From: Nitrospinaceae bacterium
GTDB lineage: Bacteria > UBA8248
Length of the DNA: 54,789 nt
Assembly (NCBI GenBank): GCA_018669005.1
Contig: JABJAL010000049.1
Span: forward strand, 1-54,789
Direction: 5' to 3'
Shown here: piece by piece, positions 43,530-52,580 of the stretch
Layout: each line of letters begins with the position of its first letter
How positions within the stretch are numbered: position 1 is the first letter of the stretch
Notes under the pieces: model-generated
What the model was told of the DNA's origin: nothing
What the model saw: only the letters and a program-made list of their open reading frames with translations
Database searches by the model: none
Position numbers and translations under genes: made by a program

Positions 43530-45284
43530 ATGAGTGAAGAGAAATTTAGATCTGAAATCAGAGACGGTATGCGCATTGATTGGGACGTTCCGCTCAAGAT
43601 GGACGATGGCCTCGTTCTGCGGGCCGACATCTACCGGCCAATCGAGGAGGGGAACTACCCGGCCCTGGTGACCTATGGCCCCTATGGGAAGTATCTGGCT
43701 TTTCAGGACGGCTACGAGGACCAGTGGGACCGTATGGTTGAGCTTCATCCCGATGTCGCCGCCGGCTCGACCAATAAATATCAGAACTGGGAGGTTGCAG
43801 ACCCCGAGAAGTGGGTGCCCGACGGCTATGTCATCGTCCGGGTCGATTCACGCGGCACGGGGCGCTCACCGGGATTTATCGAGCTGTGGTCCCCGCGCGA
43901 GACGAAAGATTTTCACGACTGCATCGAGTGGACCGCCGAGCAAACTTGGTGCAATGGCAAAATTGGCATCAACGGCATCTCCTACTATGCCATGAACCAA
44001 TGGCAGGTGGCGGCCTCTCAGCCGCCCCATCTGGCGGCGATATGCATCTGGGAGGGCGGAGCTGATTTTTACCGCGATCTGAGTCACCATGGCGGCATCG
44101 TAAACACCTTTTGTGAGAACTGGTACGACATGCAGGTGAAAACCGTCCAGCATGGCGTTGGGTCAAAGGGCTACCGCAGCCGCATCGCCCCCGATTGGGT
44201 GGCGGGGCCGGAGACGCTGACCGATGAGGAGCTTGGTGCGAATCGCTCGGATTTTGGTGCGGATGTTTTGGCGAATCCTCTGTCCACCGACGAATATTGG
44301 GAATGCCGGATGCCGGATTGGTCGGAGGTCAAGGTTCCTCTTTTCTCGTCGGGCAATTGGGGTGGCCAGGGAATCCATCCCCGGGGCAACTCCGAGGGCT
44401 TTGTGCGTGCCGCCTCAAACGAGAAATGGTTCGAGATGCACGGCATCGAGCATTGGACAGAATTTTATACAGACTACGGCGTGGGCCTCCAAAAGAAATT
44501 TTTTGGCCATTTCCTAAAAGGTGAGGATACGGGTTGGAAGGAGCAGGCACCTGTTCTGCTTCAAGTCCGACATGTGGGCGAGAAATTCGTTGAGCGGACC
44601 GAAAACGAATGGCCGCTGGCGCGGACCCAGTGGACAAAATTCTACCTTCATACCGAGGACCACAATCTCGATCTCAATCCCCCCTCGGCGAAGGGAAGTG
44701 TTACATACGATGCCCTCGGCGACGGGGTCACATTCATTACAGCGCCCTTTGAGGCGGAAACCGAGTTAACCGGCCCCATGGCGGCCAAGCTGTTCGTTTC
44801 CTCTGAGACCGAGGATGCCGATCTCTTCTTGGTGGTTCGCCTGTTCACGGGCGACCTGAAAGAGGAGGTGTTCCAGGGGGCGCTCGATCCCAACACGCCC
44901 ATTGGCCAGGGCTGGCTGCGTGCGTCGCACAGAAAGCTGGACCCCGAGTTGAGCGAGCCCTACAGGCCCTATCACACGCGCGATGAAAAACAGCCGCTCA
45001 CCCCTGGCGAGGTGGTCGAACTCGATGTTGAAATATGGGTGACGAGTATTGTTGTTCCGGTAGGCTACCGGGTTGCCTTGAGTGTTCGCGGAAAAGATTA
45101 TGAGTACGCCGGGGCGACGGGTGAGGGACTTGCTACCATGAAAAATGAGTTCAAGGGTTGCGGCCCGTTTCTTCATAACGACCCGCGGGACCGCCCGGTT
45201 GAGATTTACGGTAAAAAGGTAACGCTCCACACGGTGCCGGGCCATGAGCCCTATTTGTTGCTCCCGGTAATACCGCCGAAGTAG
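43530..45284 (+). CDS. CocE/NonD-family hydrolase, tandem copy 2
   Basis: This 584-residue product is co-linear with the protein at 41711 from end to end, sharing long identical runs such as STNKYQNWEV and HGIEHWTEFYTDYGV. The nucleophile elbow is GISYYA where copy 1 has GISYYG, a change next to the serine. The jelly-roll domain is complete. AGGAGAG precedes the ATG, 67 bases after copy 1. Both copies look functional, so the pair probably serves related substrates. The actual substrates are unknown. Confidence 0.88.
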   Translation: MSEEKFRSEIRDGMRIDWDVPLKMDDGLVLRADIYRPIEEGNYPALVTYGPYGKYLAFQDGYEDQWDRMVELHPDVAAGSTNKYQNWEVADPEKWVPDGYVIVRVDSRGTGRSPGFIELWSPRETKDFHDCIEWTAEQTWCNGKIGINGISYYAMNQWQVAASQPPHLAAICIWEGGADFYRDLSHHGGIVNTFCENWYDMQVKTVQHGVGSKGYRSRIAPDWVAGPETLTDEELGANRSDFGADVLANPLSTDEYWECRMPDWSEVKVPLFSSGNWGGQGIHPRGNSEGFVRAASNEKWFEMHGIEHWTEFYTDYGVGLQKKFFGHFLKGEDTGWKEQAPVLLQVRHVGEKFVERTENEWPLARTQWTKFYLHTEDHNLDLNPPSAKGSVTYDALGDGVTFITAPFEAETELTGPMAAKLFVSSETEDADLFLVVRLFTGDLKEEVFQGALDPNTPIGQGWLRASHRKLDPELSEPYRPYHTRDEKQPLTPGEVVELDVEIWVTSIVVPVGYRVALSVRGKDYEYAGATGEGLATMKNEFKGCGPFLHNDPRDRPVEIYGKKVTLHTVPGHEPYLLLPVIPPK

Positions 45285-45382
45285 AATTAGCAGCCCTCGC
45301 TCGGATCCTGTCGAGCGCCCACTGGCTGGGGATGAAGTACTTATTGGATTTCAGAGCGGAGTCTCTTTTAATGGAGGCACAC

Positions 45383-45420
45383 CTCCCGTATACTCGACAT
45401 AGTATACGGGAGTTTTTTTT
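45383..45420 (+). promoter_or_regulatory. Terminator-like hairpin holding the tauE Shine-Dalgarno
   Basis: CTCCCGTATACT pairs perfectly with AGTATACGGGAG (12 pairs, loop CGACAT) and is followed by eight T, a textbook rho-independent terminator. The next base is the GTG start of the TauE/SafE gene. The only ribosome site is GGGAG at 45408-45412, in the 3' arm, with the T run as spacer. So one structure could stop transcription or hide the start. Confidence 0.7.
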
Positions 45421-46188
45421 GTGAACTTGATAGCTATTATTCTTAGTGGTTTTACGGTGGGCGTGTCGCTCGGACTGACGGGCGGCGGCGGTTCCCTGCT
45501 TGCCATTCCCCTCCTTGTCTACGCAGTGGGCCAATCTCCTCATATGGCACTTGGAACCTCGCTCGCCTCGGTGGGTGCTACAGCGTTCAGTGGCGCCGTT
45601 CGCCGGATGATGGAAGGGCGGGTGGAGGTGCGGGCAGGGCTCCTATTCGCGGTGCTCGGCTCAGTGGGCACCTACATTGGCACACGGATGAACGCGAGGG
45701 TGCCCGGTTCCGTTTTGCTGATTCTGCTTGCGGGGCTCACGGTTTTACTGGCCGTGCGTATGTGGTGCCGCGCCTCGAGGGAAAAGAATAGCTGTGTTGT
45801 GGGAGAGCGCAATGAGGAAAAGAGATTTCAGCCGATTCCGTTGGTGGCGACCGCGATTGGATGTGGGTTCGCATCGGGATTTTTCGGCATCGGCGGTGGT
45901 TTTATCGTTGTCCCCGCTCTCGTGCTCGTGGTCGGTCTGTCGATGGACGCTGCGGTCGCGACCTCGCTTCTTGTTATCTCTTTCAACGGCGCGGTAGGGG
46001 TTATCAGCTATGCCGCCCAGGGAAGAGCGATCGATTATTCGGTTGCCGGCATTTTTGTCGCGGGTGGTCTCGCCGGGATGTGGGTCGGACAAAAGACCGG
46101 CAACCACCTGAATGAACGGATGCTTTCCCGACTTTTCGCCGCCGTGTTGTTATTGGTGGCTATGTTTCTCATCTATAAAAATATTTGA
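45421..46188 (+). CDS. TauE/SafE-family sulfite/anion exporter
   Basis: This is a 255-residue inner-membrane permease with two four-helix repeats, each opening with a glycine-rich motif: VSLGLTGGGGSLLAIPLLVY near 16-36 and CGFASGFFGIGGGFIVVPAL near 140-160. Members export sulfite, sulfoacetate or other small anions. The GTG start at 45421 gives the family N-terminus and is placed directly after a terminator-like hairpin (see 45383). With taurine or sulfonate genes absent, the substrate is open; loss of sulfite made by the nearby ThDP enzyme is one guess. Confidence 0.88.
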   Translation: MNLIAIILSGFTVGVSLGLTGGGGSLLAIPLLVYAVGQSPHMALGTSLASVGATAFSGAVRRMMEGRVEVRAGLLFAVLGSVGTYIGTRMNARVPGSVLLILLAGLTVLLAVRMWCRASREKNSCVVGERNEEKRFQPIPLVATAIGCGFASGFFGIGGGFIVVPALVLVVGLSMDAAVATSLLVISFNGAVGVISYAAQGRAIDYSVAGIFVAGGLAGMWVGQKTGNHLNERMLSRLFAAVLLLVAMFLIYKNI

Positions 46189-46378
46189 ATCATTTGATTG
46201 ATATTTCCGCCGCAGGGCAAATGCTCCTAAATTGGTGGCATGCGGCACCCAAGTTTGGCTTAATTTCGATATTAGGACGATTTTGAACATTGATTGTATC
46301 CAGGGTGTCATTTCCCTCCCAAAATAAGTATTTATTAAAAGATTGATAAATAACTACTTAGGTCCGGATGTTCATGTG

Positions 46379-46399
46379 TTATATCTAATATAGATATAA
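46379..46399. promoter_or_regulatory. 21-base palindrome overlapping a -10 box upstream of rrf2-type gene
   Basis: TTATATCTA-ATA-TAGATATAA is a perfect 9-base dyad. TATAAT at 46395-46400 overlaps its right arm, with a weak TTCATG 18 bases upstream. The position fits an operator over a promoter, perhaps for self-control by the Rrf2 protein. The rest of 46189-46536 is AT-rich and holds no gene. Confidence 0.5.
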
Positions 46400-46491
46400 T
46401 TATCTTTTTATCTTGCTTTTTTCTGTCTCCACCCCCATATTTACTTTTGCAAACAGTTTGCTGAGGCTAGCTACCTTATTTTGGAGATTCT

Positions 46492-46525
46492 ACAGAAAGC
46501 AAATTTACAAGGATTTGCTTTCTGT
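46492..46525 (+). promoter_or_regulatory. 13-base inverted repeat directly before the Rrf2 ribosome site
   Basis: ACAGAAAGCAAAT and ATTTGCTTTCTGT are perfect inverse copies with eight bases between. GGAGG starts at the next base and the ATG is six bases further. It may act as an RNA hairpin next to the ribosome site or as a DNA operator. Confidence 0.6.
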
Positions 46526-46536
46526 GGAGGAAGCTT

Positions 46537-47022
46537 ATGGCTCTGTACTCAAAGTCAGTTCAGAATGCGGTCACCATCCTCACCTTTATCGCGAGGAGGG
46601 GCGGGGGCGCGCCGATAACGGTCAATGAAATTGCAAAGGAGACGGGCGTATCAGGGCCAACGGTTGCGAAAACGGTTCAGCCTCTTGTAAAGAGAGGTGT
46701 GCTGAGTTCCCGCAAAGGGCCGGGAGGGGGATTTGTTCTGGCGCTCTCAGCAAAAGAAATATGTCTTGGCGCAATTGTCATGGCAGTGGAGGGCAGGGAG
46801 CCATTCGGAGAATGTATGGCGGGTCTTACCTCTTGCTCGGAGGATAATATTTGTCCCCTTCACGATAGGTGGAAGGGGGTTAAGATGGCGCTACTCGAAT
46901 TTATGGAAAAGACCAAACTTGAAGATATGGTTTGCGCGGTTGAGCAGATGATAGAGGAAAAGAATCAATTAGACTCAGAGAAAAAAATAGACTCAGGGAT
47001 ACAAAACTTTTTCGAAATTTAA
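46537..47022 (+). CDS. Rrf2-family transcriptional regulator with cysteine cluster
   Basis: The 161-residue protein has the Rrf2 winged helix (residues 5-65: QNAVTILTFIARRG, VNEIAKETGVSGPTVAKTVQ and the wing GPGGGFVLA). Three cysteines, C-x6-C-x5-C in ECMAGLTSCSEDNICPLH near 93-110, match the iron-sulfur site of IscR/NsrR-type sensors. It probably senses redox state, oxygen or nitric oxide and controls the electron-transfer genes that follow. GGAGG lies six bases before the ATG, directly behind a 13-base inverted repeat. Confidence 0.92.
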   Translation: MALYSKSVQNAVTILTFIARRGGGAPITVNEIAKETGVSGPTVAKTVQPLVKRGVLSSRKGPGGGFVLALSAKEICLGAIVMAVEGREPFGECMAGLTSCSEDNICPLHDRWKGVKMALLEFMEKTKLEDMVCAVEQMIEEKNQLDSEKKIDSGIQNFFEI

Positions 47023-47111
47023 CGGGCTCCTCTAAGGTTTCAGTATCATTTAAATATGGTGAGAAGCAGTTATCTTCTCGGCACATTGAATTTTTGAAAG
47101 GAGATTCTTTG

Positions 47112-47474
47112 ATGAAGCAGTGGGTCACGATTTTAGTTTGTGCGGCGGCCGCTTTTGTTCTGGTGGTCGATAGGATGGATGCGGAAGCAGCTGATGCGGC
47201 TGCAGGGAAGGCGAAGTATCAGCAATTTTGCGGCGCTTGCCATGGTCCAAATGGCAAGGGAGATGGTCCGGCGGCGGCCAGCTTGAATCCCAAGCCTCAG
47301 GATCACTCGGATAGTAAGTATATGAAAAGTCTGTCCGATGAGAAAATTTTTAAAATTATAAAAATGGGCGGCGCAGCGGTTGGCAAATCGCCCACCATGC
47401 CTCCATGGGGCGGCGCATTGAGCGACGGCGATATTAATAATGTAGTGGCCTTTATTCGTTCGCTCTCTAAGTGA
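47112..47474 (+). CDS. Monohaem cytochrome c
   Basis: This is a periplasmic class-I cytochrome c of 120 residues. A Sec signal covers about 1-27 (WVTILVCAAAAFVLVVDRM, cleaved near AEA). The haem site is FCGACHGPNGKGDGPAA near 42-58 and the distal methionine is in SPTMPPWGGALSD near 93. I chose ATG 47112 with AAAGGAGA seven bases ahead; TTG 47094 is less likely. It heads the electron-transfer operon and is a likely electron acceptor for the cytochrome b complex. Confidence 0.93.
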   Translation: MKQWVTILVCAAAAFVLVVDRMDAEAADAAAGKAKYQQFCGACHGPNGKGDGPAAASLNPKPQDHSDSKYMKSLSDEKIFKIIKMGGAAVGKSPTMPPWGGALSDGDINNVVAFIRSLSK

Positions 47475-47483
47475 GGCCTCGGG

Positions 47484-49469
47484 ATGTCCGAGAATTCAAA
47501 ATATAAGGTTATTGTTCCCGATAGCGGCTATTGGTCCGAGATGGTGAAGTGCCGTGAAAGGTGTCCGGTTCACACGGATGCCAGGGGGTATGTCCGTGCA
47601 GTATCCGAGGGACGATTTGAGGACGCCTATCGGATAGCACGCGAGCCCAATCCGTTTGCCTCGGTATGCGGTCGTGTGTGCGCGGCCCCTTGCGAGGCGG
47701 CCTGTCGGCGCGGGGCGGTGGATGATCCTGTTTCTATTCGTTCGCTAAAACGATTTCTCACGAATCGCTACGGCCCGGAGGCCGAGCGTCCACTGGGCCA
47801 GGCGACGGGCACGCGCTTGGTGGTTCGTGGGCCGGAGACCCCGCATGTCCAGGCGCCGTGGGATATGACGGCTCTTCGCCGAGTAGGCGAGGCGATTCGG
47901 GATAAAACCAAGGGCCGCAAGGTGGCCATCGTCGGCTCTGGTGTGGCGGGGCTCACCTGTGCGCATGACTTGGCCCTCCTTGGCTACAAACCCACTGTGT
48001 TCGAGGCTCAAAGCGTGCCGGGCGGGATGCTCAAACTCGGGGTGCCCGAGTATCGACTGCCCCGGGATTTGGTTCAGGCTGAAATTCAGGCGGTTCTCGA
48101 TTTGGGTGTTGAACTTAAAGTTGATCACGCCATTGGACGTGAATTCAATATGTCCGACCTGAAAAGGGATGGATTCGAGGCAGTGTTTATTGCCATTGGC
48201 GCGCACAAGAGCCGGAATCTGCCTATCGAGGGGGTGGAGCTTGACGGCGTTTTCCGGGCGGTTGAGTTTTTGCTCAACGTTAACCTGGGCTTCAAGGTGG
48301 ACCTTGGCGAGAGGGTGGTTATCGTCGGCGGCGGTGATGTGGCGATGGATGCCGCCCGCACGGCTTCTCGAGAGATAAATGCCGAGCCTGGGGACGAAGA
48401 TAGGTCGACCATGTCAGAGACGGTGGATGTTGCCCGTGAGGCTCTGCGTATGGGCGCCCGCGATGTTCGAATGGTGTGTCTTGAATCCTGGGAGGAGATG
48501 CCGGCGAGCACCTTGGAGGTGGAGGGCGCACAGGGCGAGGGTATTGAGATCCATCCGCGTTGGGGACCAAAACGGATACTTGGGGAAGGGGGACAGGTGC
48601 GCGGGCTTGAGGTGCAAGGCGTTGCGCGCGTGTTTGATGAGCAGGGGAAATTCAGCCCCGAGTTTGTCCCCGACTCTGAGGAGGTAATGAATTGCGACTC
48701 GGTGATACTCGCCGTGGGGCAGGCGCCCGAGTTGTCGTGGATTCGGCCCGAGGACGGAATTGAAACGGACCCGCGAGGGACCATCAAGATCGATCGCGAA
48801 ACGCTGGCGACGAGCGCGCCGGGCGTATATGCCGGCGGCGACGTGGCCTTTGGGCCCCGAATTTTTATCGAGGCGGTTGAAAACGGTCATCGCGCGGCGA
48901 ACTCAATGCATCTGTTTCTGGGGGGGGAGGCGAGCGCGGCGAAAACGGAGGGGAGCTGGCACAAGGTCGATTTCTTCAGACAATCGCGCCTTCGCATCGG
49001 CGAGGCTGAGAAAACGCTCCCCGTGGTTAATCCAGCCTATCGCACCTCCAAGCGCGAGGAGGCGCCCAATCTTCCCATCGAGCGCCGCATCGGGATTGCC
49101 GAGGTTGAGCTTTCCTATTCTGCCGAGGATGCCAGCGAGCAGGCCTCCAGGTGTGTTCAGTGCGCGATTAACACGATTTTTAACAGTGATAAGTGTGTGA
49201 TGTGTGGGGGCTGCGTGGATGTTTGTCCCTCGGCATGTCTTCGCATCGTGCCCCTTGCGCAGCTAGAGGGCGGATTGGAACTCGATAGCTTGACGAGGGC
49301 CCGCTATGGGGAGGCGGGGGCGATGAGCGGCGCGGCGATGCTCAAAGATGAGTCGGCCTGCATCCGGTGCAGCATGTGCGCCATGCGCTGCCCGACCGGA
49401 GCGATAACGATGGAGCAATATCGGTTTTCCACAACTTTGGCGGGTGCGTCTGGCCCGGCTGTCGTTTAG
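47484..49469 (+). CDS. GltD-like FAD/NAD(P)-binding oxidoreductase with extra [4Fe-4S] ferredoxin domain
   Basis: The 661-residue protein is cytoplasmic. The N-terminal cysteine domain (CRERCPVHTDARGYVRAVSE, CGRVCAAPCEAACRRG, about 22-75) is that of glutamate-synthase small subunits. FAD binds at VAIVGSGVAGLTCAHDLALL near 155 and NAD(P)H at VVIVGGGDVAMDAARTA near 278, and YAGGDVAFGPRIFIEAVENG near 450 closes the FAD site. The C-terminus adds CVQC, CVMCGGCVDVCP and CIRCSMCAMRCP, two or more [4Fe-4S] clusters. There is no glutamate synthase large subunit nearby. Position between cytochrome c and Rieske genes suggests it passes electrons between NAD(P)H and the membrane complex. Confidence 0.9.
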   Translation: MSENSKYKVIVPDSGYWSEMVKCRERCPVHTDARGYVRAVSEGRFEDAYRIAREPNPFASVCGRVCAAPCEAACRRGAVDDPVSIRSLKRFLTNRYGPEAERPLGQATGTRLVVRGPETPHVQAPWDMTALRRVGEAIRDKTKGRKVAIVGSGVAGLTCAHDLALLGYKPTVFEAQSVPGGMLKLGVPEYRLPRDLVQAEIQAVLDLGVELKVDHAIGREFNMSDLKRDGFEAVFIAIGAHKSRNLPIEGVELDGVFRAVEFLLNVNLGFKVDLGERVVIVGGGDVAMDAARTASREINAEPGDEDRSTMSETVDVAREALRMGARDVRMVCLESWEEMPASTLEVEGAQGEGIEIHPRWGPKRILGEGGQVRGLEVQGVARVFDEQGKFSPEFVPDSEEVMNCDSVILAVGQAPELSWIRPEDGIETDPRGTIKIDRETLATSAPGVYAGGDVAFGPRIFIEAVENGHRAANSMHLFLGGEASAAKTEGSWHKVDFFRQSRLRIGEAEKTLPVVNPAYRTSKREEAPNLPIERRIGIAEVELSYSAEDASEQASRCVQCAINTIFNSDKCVMCGGCVDVCPSACLRIVPLAQLEGGLELDSLTRARYGEAGAMSGAAMLKDESACIRCSMCAMRCPTGAITMEQYRFSTTLAGASGPAVV

Positions 49470-49481
49470 GGGAGTGTGTAC

Positions 49482-50012
49482 GTGAGCCAAGAGATTGAGG
49501 GAATGCAGACTGATGGCGCAGGGGGGCAAGATCCGGAGCAGATAGGCGGCTTCTCTCGCCGCTCTTTATTGTCGATAGGATGGATTGCCTCCCTCGTTTC
49601 GATCATCGGGCCCGGCGTAGCCAACATTCGCTATCTATTTCCAAATGTATTGTACGAAACACCCACGGCTTTCAAGTTGGATAAGCCCGCAAATTATCAG
49701 CCGGACTCGATAACATTTATCGAGGACAGAAAGCTGTTTATTTTTCGCGACCGCCATGGGTTCCGGGCAATGTCGGCGGTCTGCACCCATCTGCGGTGCA
49801 CGACCGGCCCGTTTGGGGCACCCTCGAGCAAGGGCAAGGCCTCGACGAGTCGCTGCCCCTGCCACGGCAGCGTGTTCGATCAAAGCGGGAATGTTCTCTC
49901 GGGCCCGGCACCCCGGCCTCTGTCTTTTTTTCGGATCGGTTTGAGCCCGGACGGATGGCTTCAGGTGGACACGCAGGATTTTGTGGCATCGGATAACTAC
50001 TTCAAGGTGTAA
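49482..50012 (+). CDS. Rieske [2Fe-2S] iron-sulfur protein
   Basis: This 176-residue protein is the mobile electron carrier of a quinol:cytochrome c complex. A twin-arginine membrane anchor (FSRRSLLSIGWIASLVSII, about residues 24-42) is typical of Rieske proteins exported by Tat and left uncleaved. The cluster ligands are in CTHLRCTTG near 107 and CPCHGSVFD near 132, the CxH and CxxH pairs. I chose GTG 49482 with GGGGAG seven bases ahead. It precedes cytochrome b by 72 bases. Confidence 0.95.
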   Translation: MSQEIEGMQTDGAGGQDPEQIGGFSRRSLLSIGWIASLVSIIGPGVANIRYLFPNVLYETPTAFKLDKPANYQPDSITFIEDRKLFIFRDRHGFRAMSAVCTHLRCTTGPFGAPSSKGKASTSRCPCHGSVFDQSGNVLSGPAPRPLSFFRIGLSPDGWLQVDTQDFVASDNYFKV

Positions 50013-50084
50013 AGGCGGAGAATAAAATTTTGCCAATTATCTTTACTCGGGGCATATCCTTGCCATGGGGGTTTTGAGGAAAAA

Positions 50085-51599
50085 ATGACACAAGCAAGCG
50101 GGGCGGGAGATAAAAAAACAATAACGCGGTTGGGCGCCAAGTTGACCCGCTCGCGCGTCTGGCGCTCGATCTTTCGCCACGGATATCCGGACAACGATCT
50201 TGACCGGATGCAGGTGGTGGTCACGAATTTCTTTTTGCACATCATGCCTGCTCGTGTGAATGTGCACACGATTCGCCCGACGGCAACCTTGGGTCTCGGC
50301 GTCATCGCGCTGTTCATGTTTTTCATCCTGACCATTACCGGCGTTCTATTGATGTTCTATTACGTTCCCTCGGTGGACCGCGCATATTCTGACATGAAGG
50401 ACTTGCAGTTCGTCGTCTCCTACGGGGTCATATTGAGAAATATGCACCGATGGGGCGCGCACGGAATGGTGGCCGTAGTTTTTGTTCACATGTGCCGCGT
50501 GTTTTATACGGGCTCCTATAAGGCGCCGCGCGAGTTCAACTGGGTGCTGGGTGTTATTCTCTGGGTCCTTACGATGTTCCTCTCGTTCACGGGCTATCTT
50601 TTGCCCTGGGATCAGCTTGCCTTCTGGGCCATCACAGTCGGATCGAGCATCGCCGCCTACCCGCCCCTGATGGGCGACACCATTCGCTTCATGCTGCTGG
50701 GTGGGCAGGAGGTAGGCCAAGGGGCTCTCTTGAGATTTTATGTTCTGCATGTGGCCATCCTGCCCATAGTGATGAGCATGATCATGGCCGTTCATCTTTG
50801 GCGCATTCGAAAAGATGGTGGCCTTGCCCGCTCAAGGGATGAGCATGAGGACGGGCATCCCACGACCGCCGTCGATAGCGGATTGTGGGATACCGCTAAA
50901 ACCTACGGGCTGATGGCGCTTTCACGAAGCACCACCCCAATCGTTGGGACACAGACACCCGAGGAGGAGGTGACGGCCTGGCCTCATCTGACATTTCGGC
51001 TTCTCGTCTTGTTCGTCGGCACTTTGGCCACCATTACTGCAATTTCACTTCTCTTTGATGCCCCTCTTGAGGAGATTGCCAATCCGATACATCCGCCCAA
51101 CCCTTCAAAAGCGCCTTGGTATTTTCTCGGTTTACAAGAACTGGTCAGCTATTCTGCGCTCGTCGGTGGGGTCATAGTTCCGGGGCTCGCTGTTCTAGGC
51201 TTGATGGTCATTCCTTTTATCGACCACACCCCGGCGGGAGAAGGTGTGTGGTTCTCCTCGCTTGAGGGGAAAAAGATCGCCTGGAAGAGTTTTGTTGGGG
51301 GCGCGCTTTCGGTTCCCATATTGATGATACTCAATGCCCAGTTCGGCATCCGGGTTCTTTGGGCCAAGTCGCCTCAATTTATGGCGGATCTTGTGAATCC
51401 GGCGACCATTCTTCTTGTCGGCATTGCCATTTACTCGAGCAGCATTGTTCGTAAAACGGGCTCGCGGCGTTTGGGCGCTATTTCTTTGTTTTCATCGTTC
51501 TTGGGTGCGTTGATAATTTTAACGATTGTAGGAACGTTTTTCCGCGGAGCGAACTGGGCCTTTATTCTTCCGTGGGCGCAAAGTGCGGTGCACCATTAA
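50085..51599 (+). CDS. Cytochrome b, b6-type core with fused C-terminal domain
   Basis: This is the haem-b membrane subunit of a Rieske/cytochrome b complex, 504 residues. The haem ligands appear in helix B ([20 protein letters not shown]) and helix D ([18 protein letters not shown]). The two helix-D histidines have 14 residues between them, the spacing of b6-type rather than bc1-type proteins. A hydrophilic loop of about 80 residues joins the second part (about 300-504), which resembles subunit IV fused on. The quinol-site motif reads KAPWYF, so the usual PEWY glutamate is absent. It lies between the Rieske and tetrahaem cytochrome genes. Confidence 0.93.
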   Translation: MTQASGAGDKKTITRLGAKLTRSRVWRSIFRHGYPDNDLDRMQVVVTNFFLHIMPARVNVHTIRPTATLGLGVIALFMFFILTITGVLLMFYYVPSVDRAYSDMKDLQFVVSYGVILRNMHRWGAHGMVAVVFVHMCRVFYTGSYKAPREFNWVLGVILWVLTMFLSFTGYLLPWDQLAFWAITVGSSIAAYPPLMGDTIRFMLLGGQEVGQGALLRFYVLHVAILPIVMSMIMAVHLWRIRKDGGLARSRDEHEDGHPTTAVDSGLWDTAKTYGLMALSRSTTPIVGTQTPEEEVTAWPHLTFRLLVLFVGTLATITAISLLFDAPLEEIANPIHPPNPSKAPWYFLGLQELVSYSALVGGVIVPGLAVLGLMVIPFIDHTPAGEGVWFSSLEGKKIAWKSFVGGALSVPILMILNAQFGIRVLWAKSPQFMADLVNPATILLVGIAIYSSSIVRKTGSRRLGAISLFSSFLGALIILTIVGTFFRGANWAFILPWAQSAVHH

Positions 51600-51685
51600 A
51601 CGCGCGTGCATTTTAAGTGAAGACTTTTGCCCGATGGGGTTTTACACAAATCATTCGATGAATTGTTCATGTGATAGGGAACGAT

Positions 51686-52516
51686 ATGAAATCTGAAATA
51701 AAATCAGAGTCGGCTAGTCTGAAGAATTGGTATCTGGCATTCGCGATTGTGGGCGTTATTTCGGGATTTTTATTCATTGTTTCGTATTGGAGCGATTATG
51801 ATCGTGAGTGGCGAAAATATCAGGATGCCTATGCCACGGAGTTGAGGGCTATTGTTTCGGGTTCGGGTAAACAGGAATTGCCAACTCCGGGGTATATCTA
51901 TAATCAAATTGTGGTTTCACCGAATCGCGTAGACAGGTGCCAGATGTGCCATAGGGCTTTGGATGATCCAAGATTCGCCAAATCGCCGCAGCCTTTGACT
52001 ACTCATCCGAAAATTCCGTCTCATTCATTTGAAAAATTTGGATGCACTTCATGTCACATGGGCCAAGGCCGAGCCACTACGGTAGCCGATGGGCATGGCA
52101 AAGTTCCTTTTTGGGATGAGCCCCTGCGCCGTAAACCCTTTACGCAGGCGAGTTGCGGTACATGCCACAGGGGTGTGAAGCTCAAGGGAGCGCCACTACT
52201 TGCCAGGGGAAGGCAGCTATATCTAACGATGGGTTGCATTGCTTGCCACACTATCCATGGCGCTGGGGGAAAGCTAGGGCCGGAACTTACCTGGGTTGGT
52301 GATCGGCGTAAGGACCCAGAATGGCATCTCAAACATTTCGCCAATCCTCAAGGTATATCTCCCGGCTCGACGATGCCGCCATACAAGCATCTTGCCAAGA
52401 AGGATTTAGAGGCCCTCACCGTTTATATGTTGAGTTTGAGTAGTGCCCCTGAGGGGCTTATTGCTGCACCAAATGTCATCCAGGCGAAAGTAGCTACCAA
52501 GCCGCAGAAGAAATAG
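51686..52516 (+). CDS. Membrane-anchored tetrahaem cytochrome c
   Basis: The 276-residue protein has one N-terminal membrane helix (WYLAFAIVGVISGFLFIVSY, about 14-33) and a periplasmic part with four haem motifs: CQMCH near 88, CTSCH near 120, CGTCH near 155 and CIACH near 182. A methionine-containing end (GSTMPPYKHLAKKD) suits a class-I type last haem. I chose ATG 51686 with AGGGA ahead; GTG 51671 is in frame. It closes the operon and probably takes electrons from the Rieske protein in place of cytochrome c1 or f. Confidence 0.9.
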   Translation: MKSEIKSESASLKNWYLAFAIVGVISGFLFIVSYWSDYDREWRKYQDAYATELRAIVSGSGKQELPTPGYIYNQIVVSPNRVDRCQMCHRALDDPRFAKSPQPLTTHPKIPSHSFEKFGCTSCHMGQGRATTVADGHGKVPFWDEPLRRKPFTQASCGTCHRGVKLKGAPLLARGRQLYLTMGCIACHTIHGAGGKLGPELTWVGDRRKDPEWHLKHFANPQGISPGSTMPPYKHLAKKDLEALTVYMLSLSSAPEGLIAAPNVIQAKVATKPQKK

Positions 52517-52580
52517 GCGGGATTTTTGTAGGACTCTTCGAGGTTTTGAAGGTAAGCTCTTCCGTATGAGGAGAGCCTAT

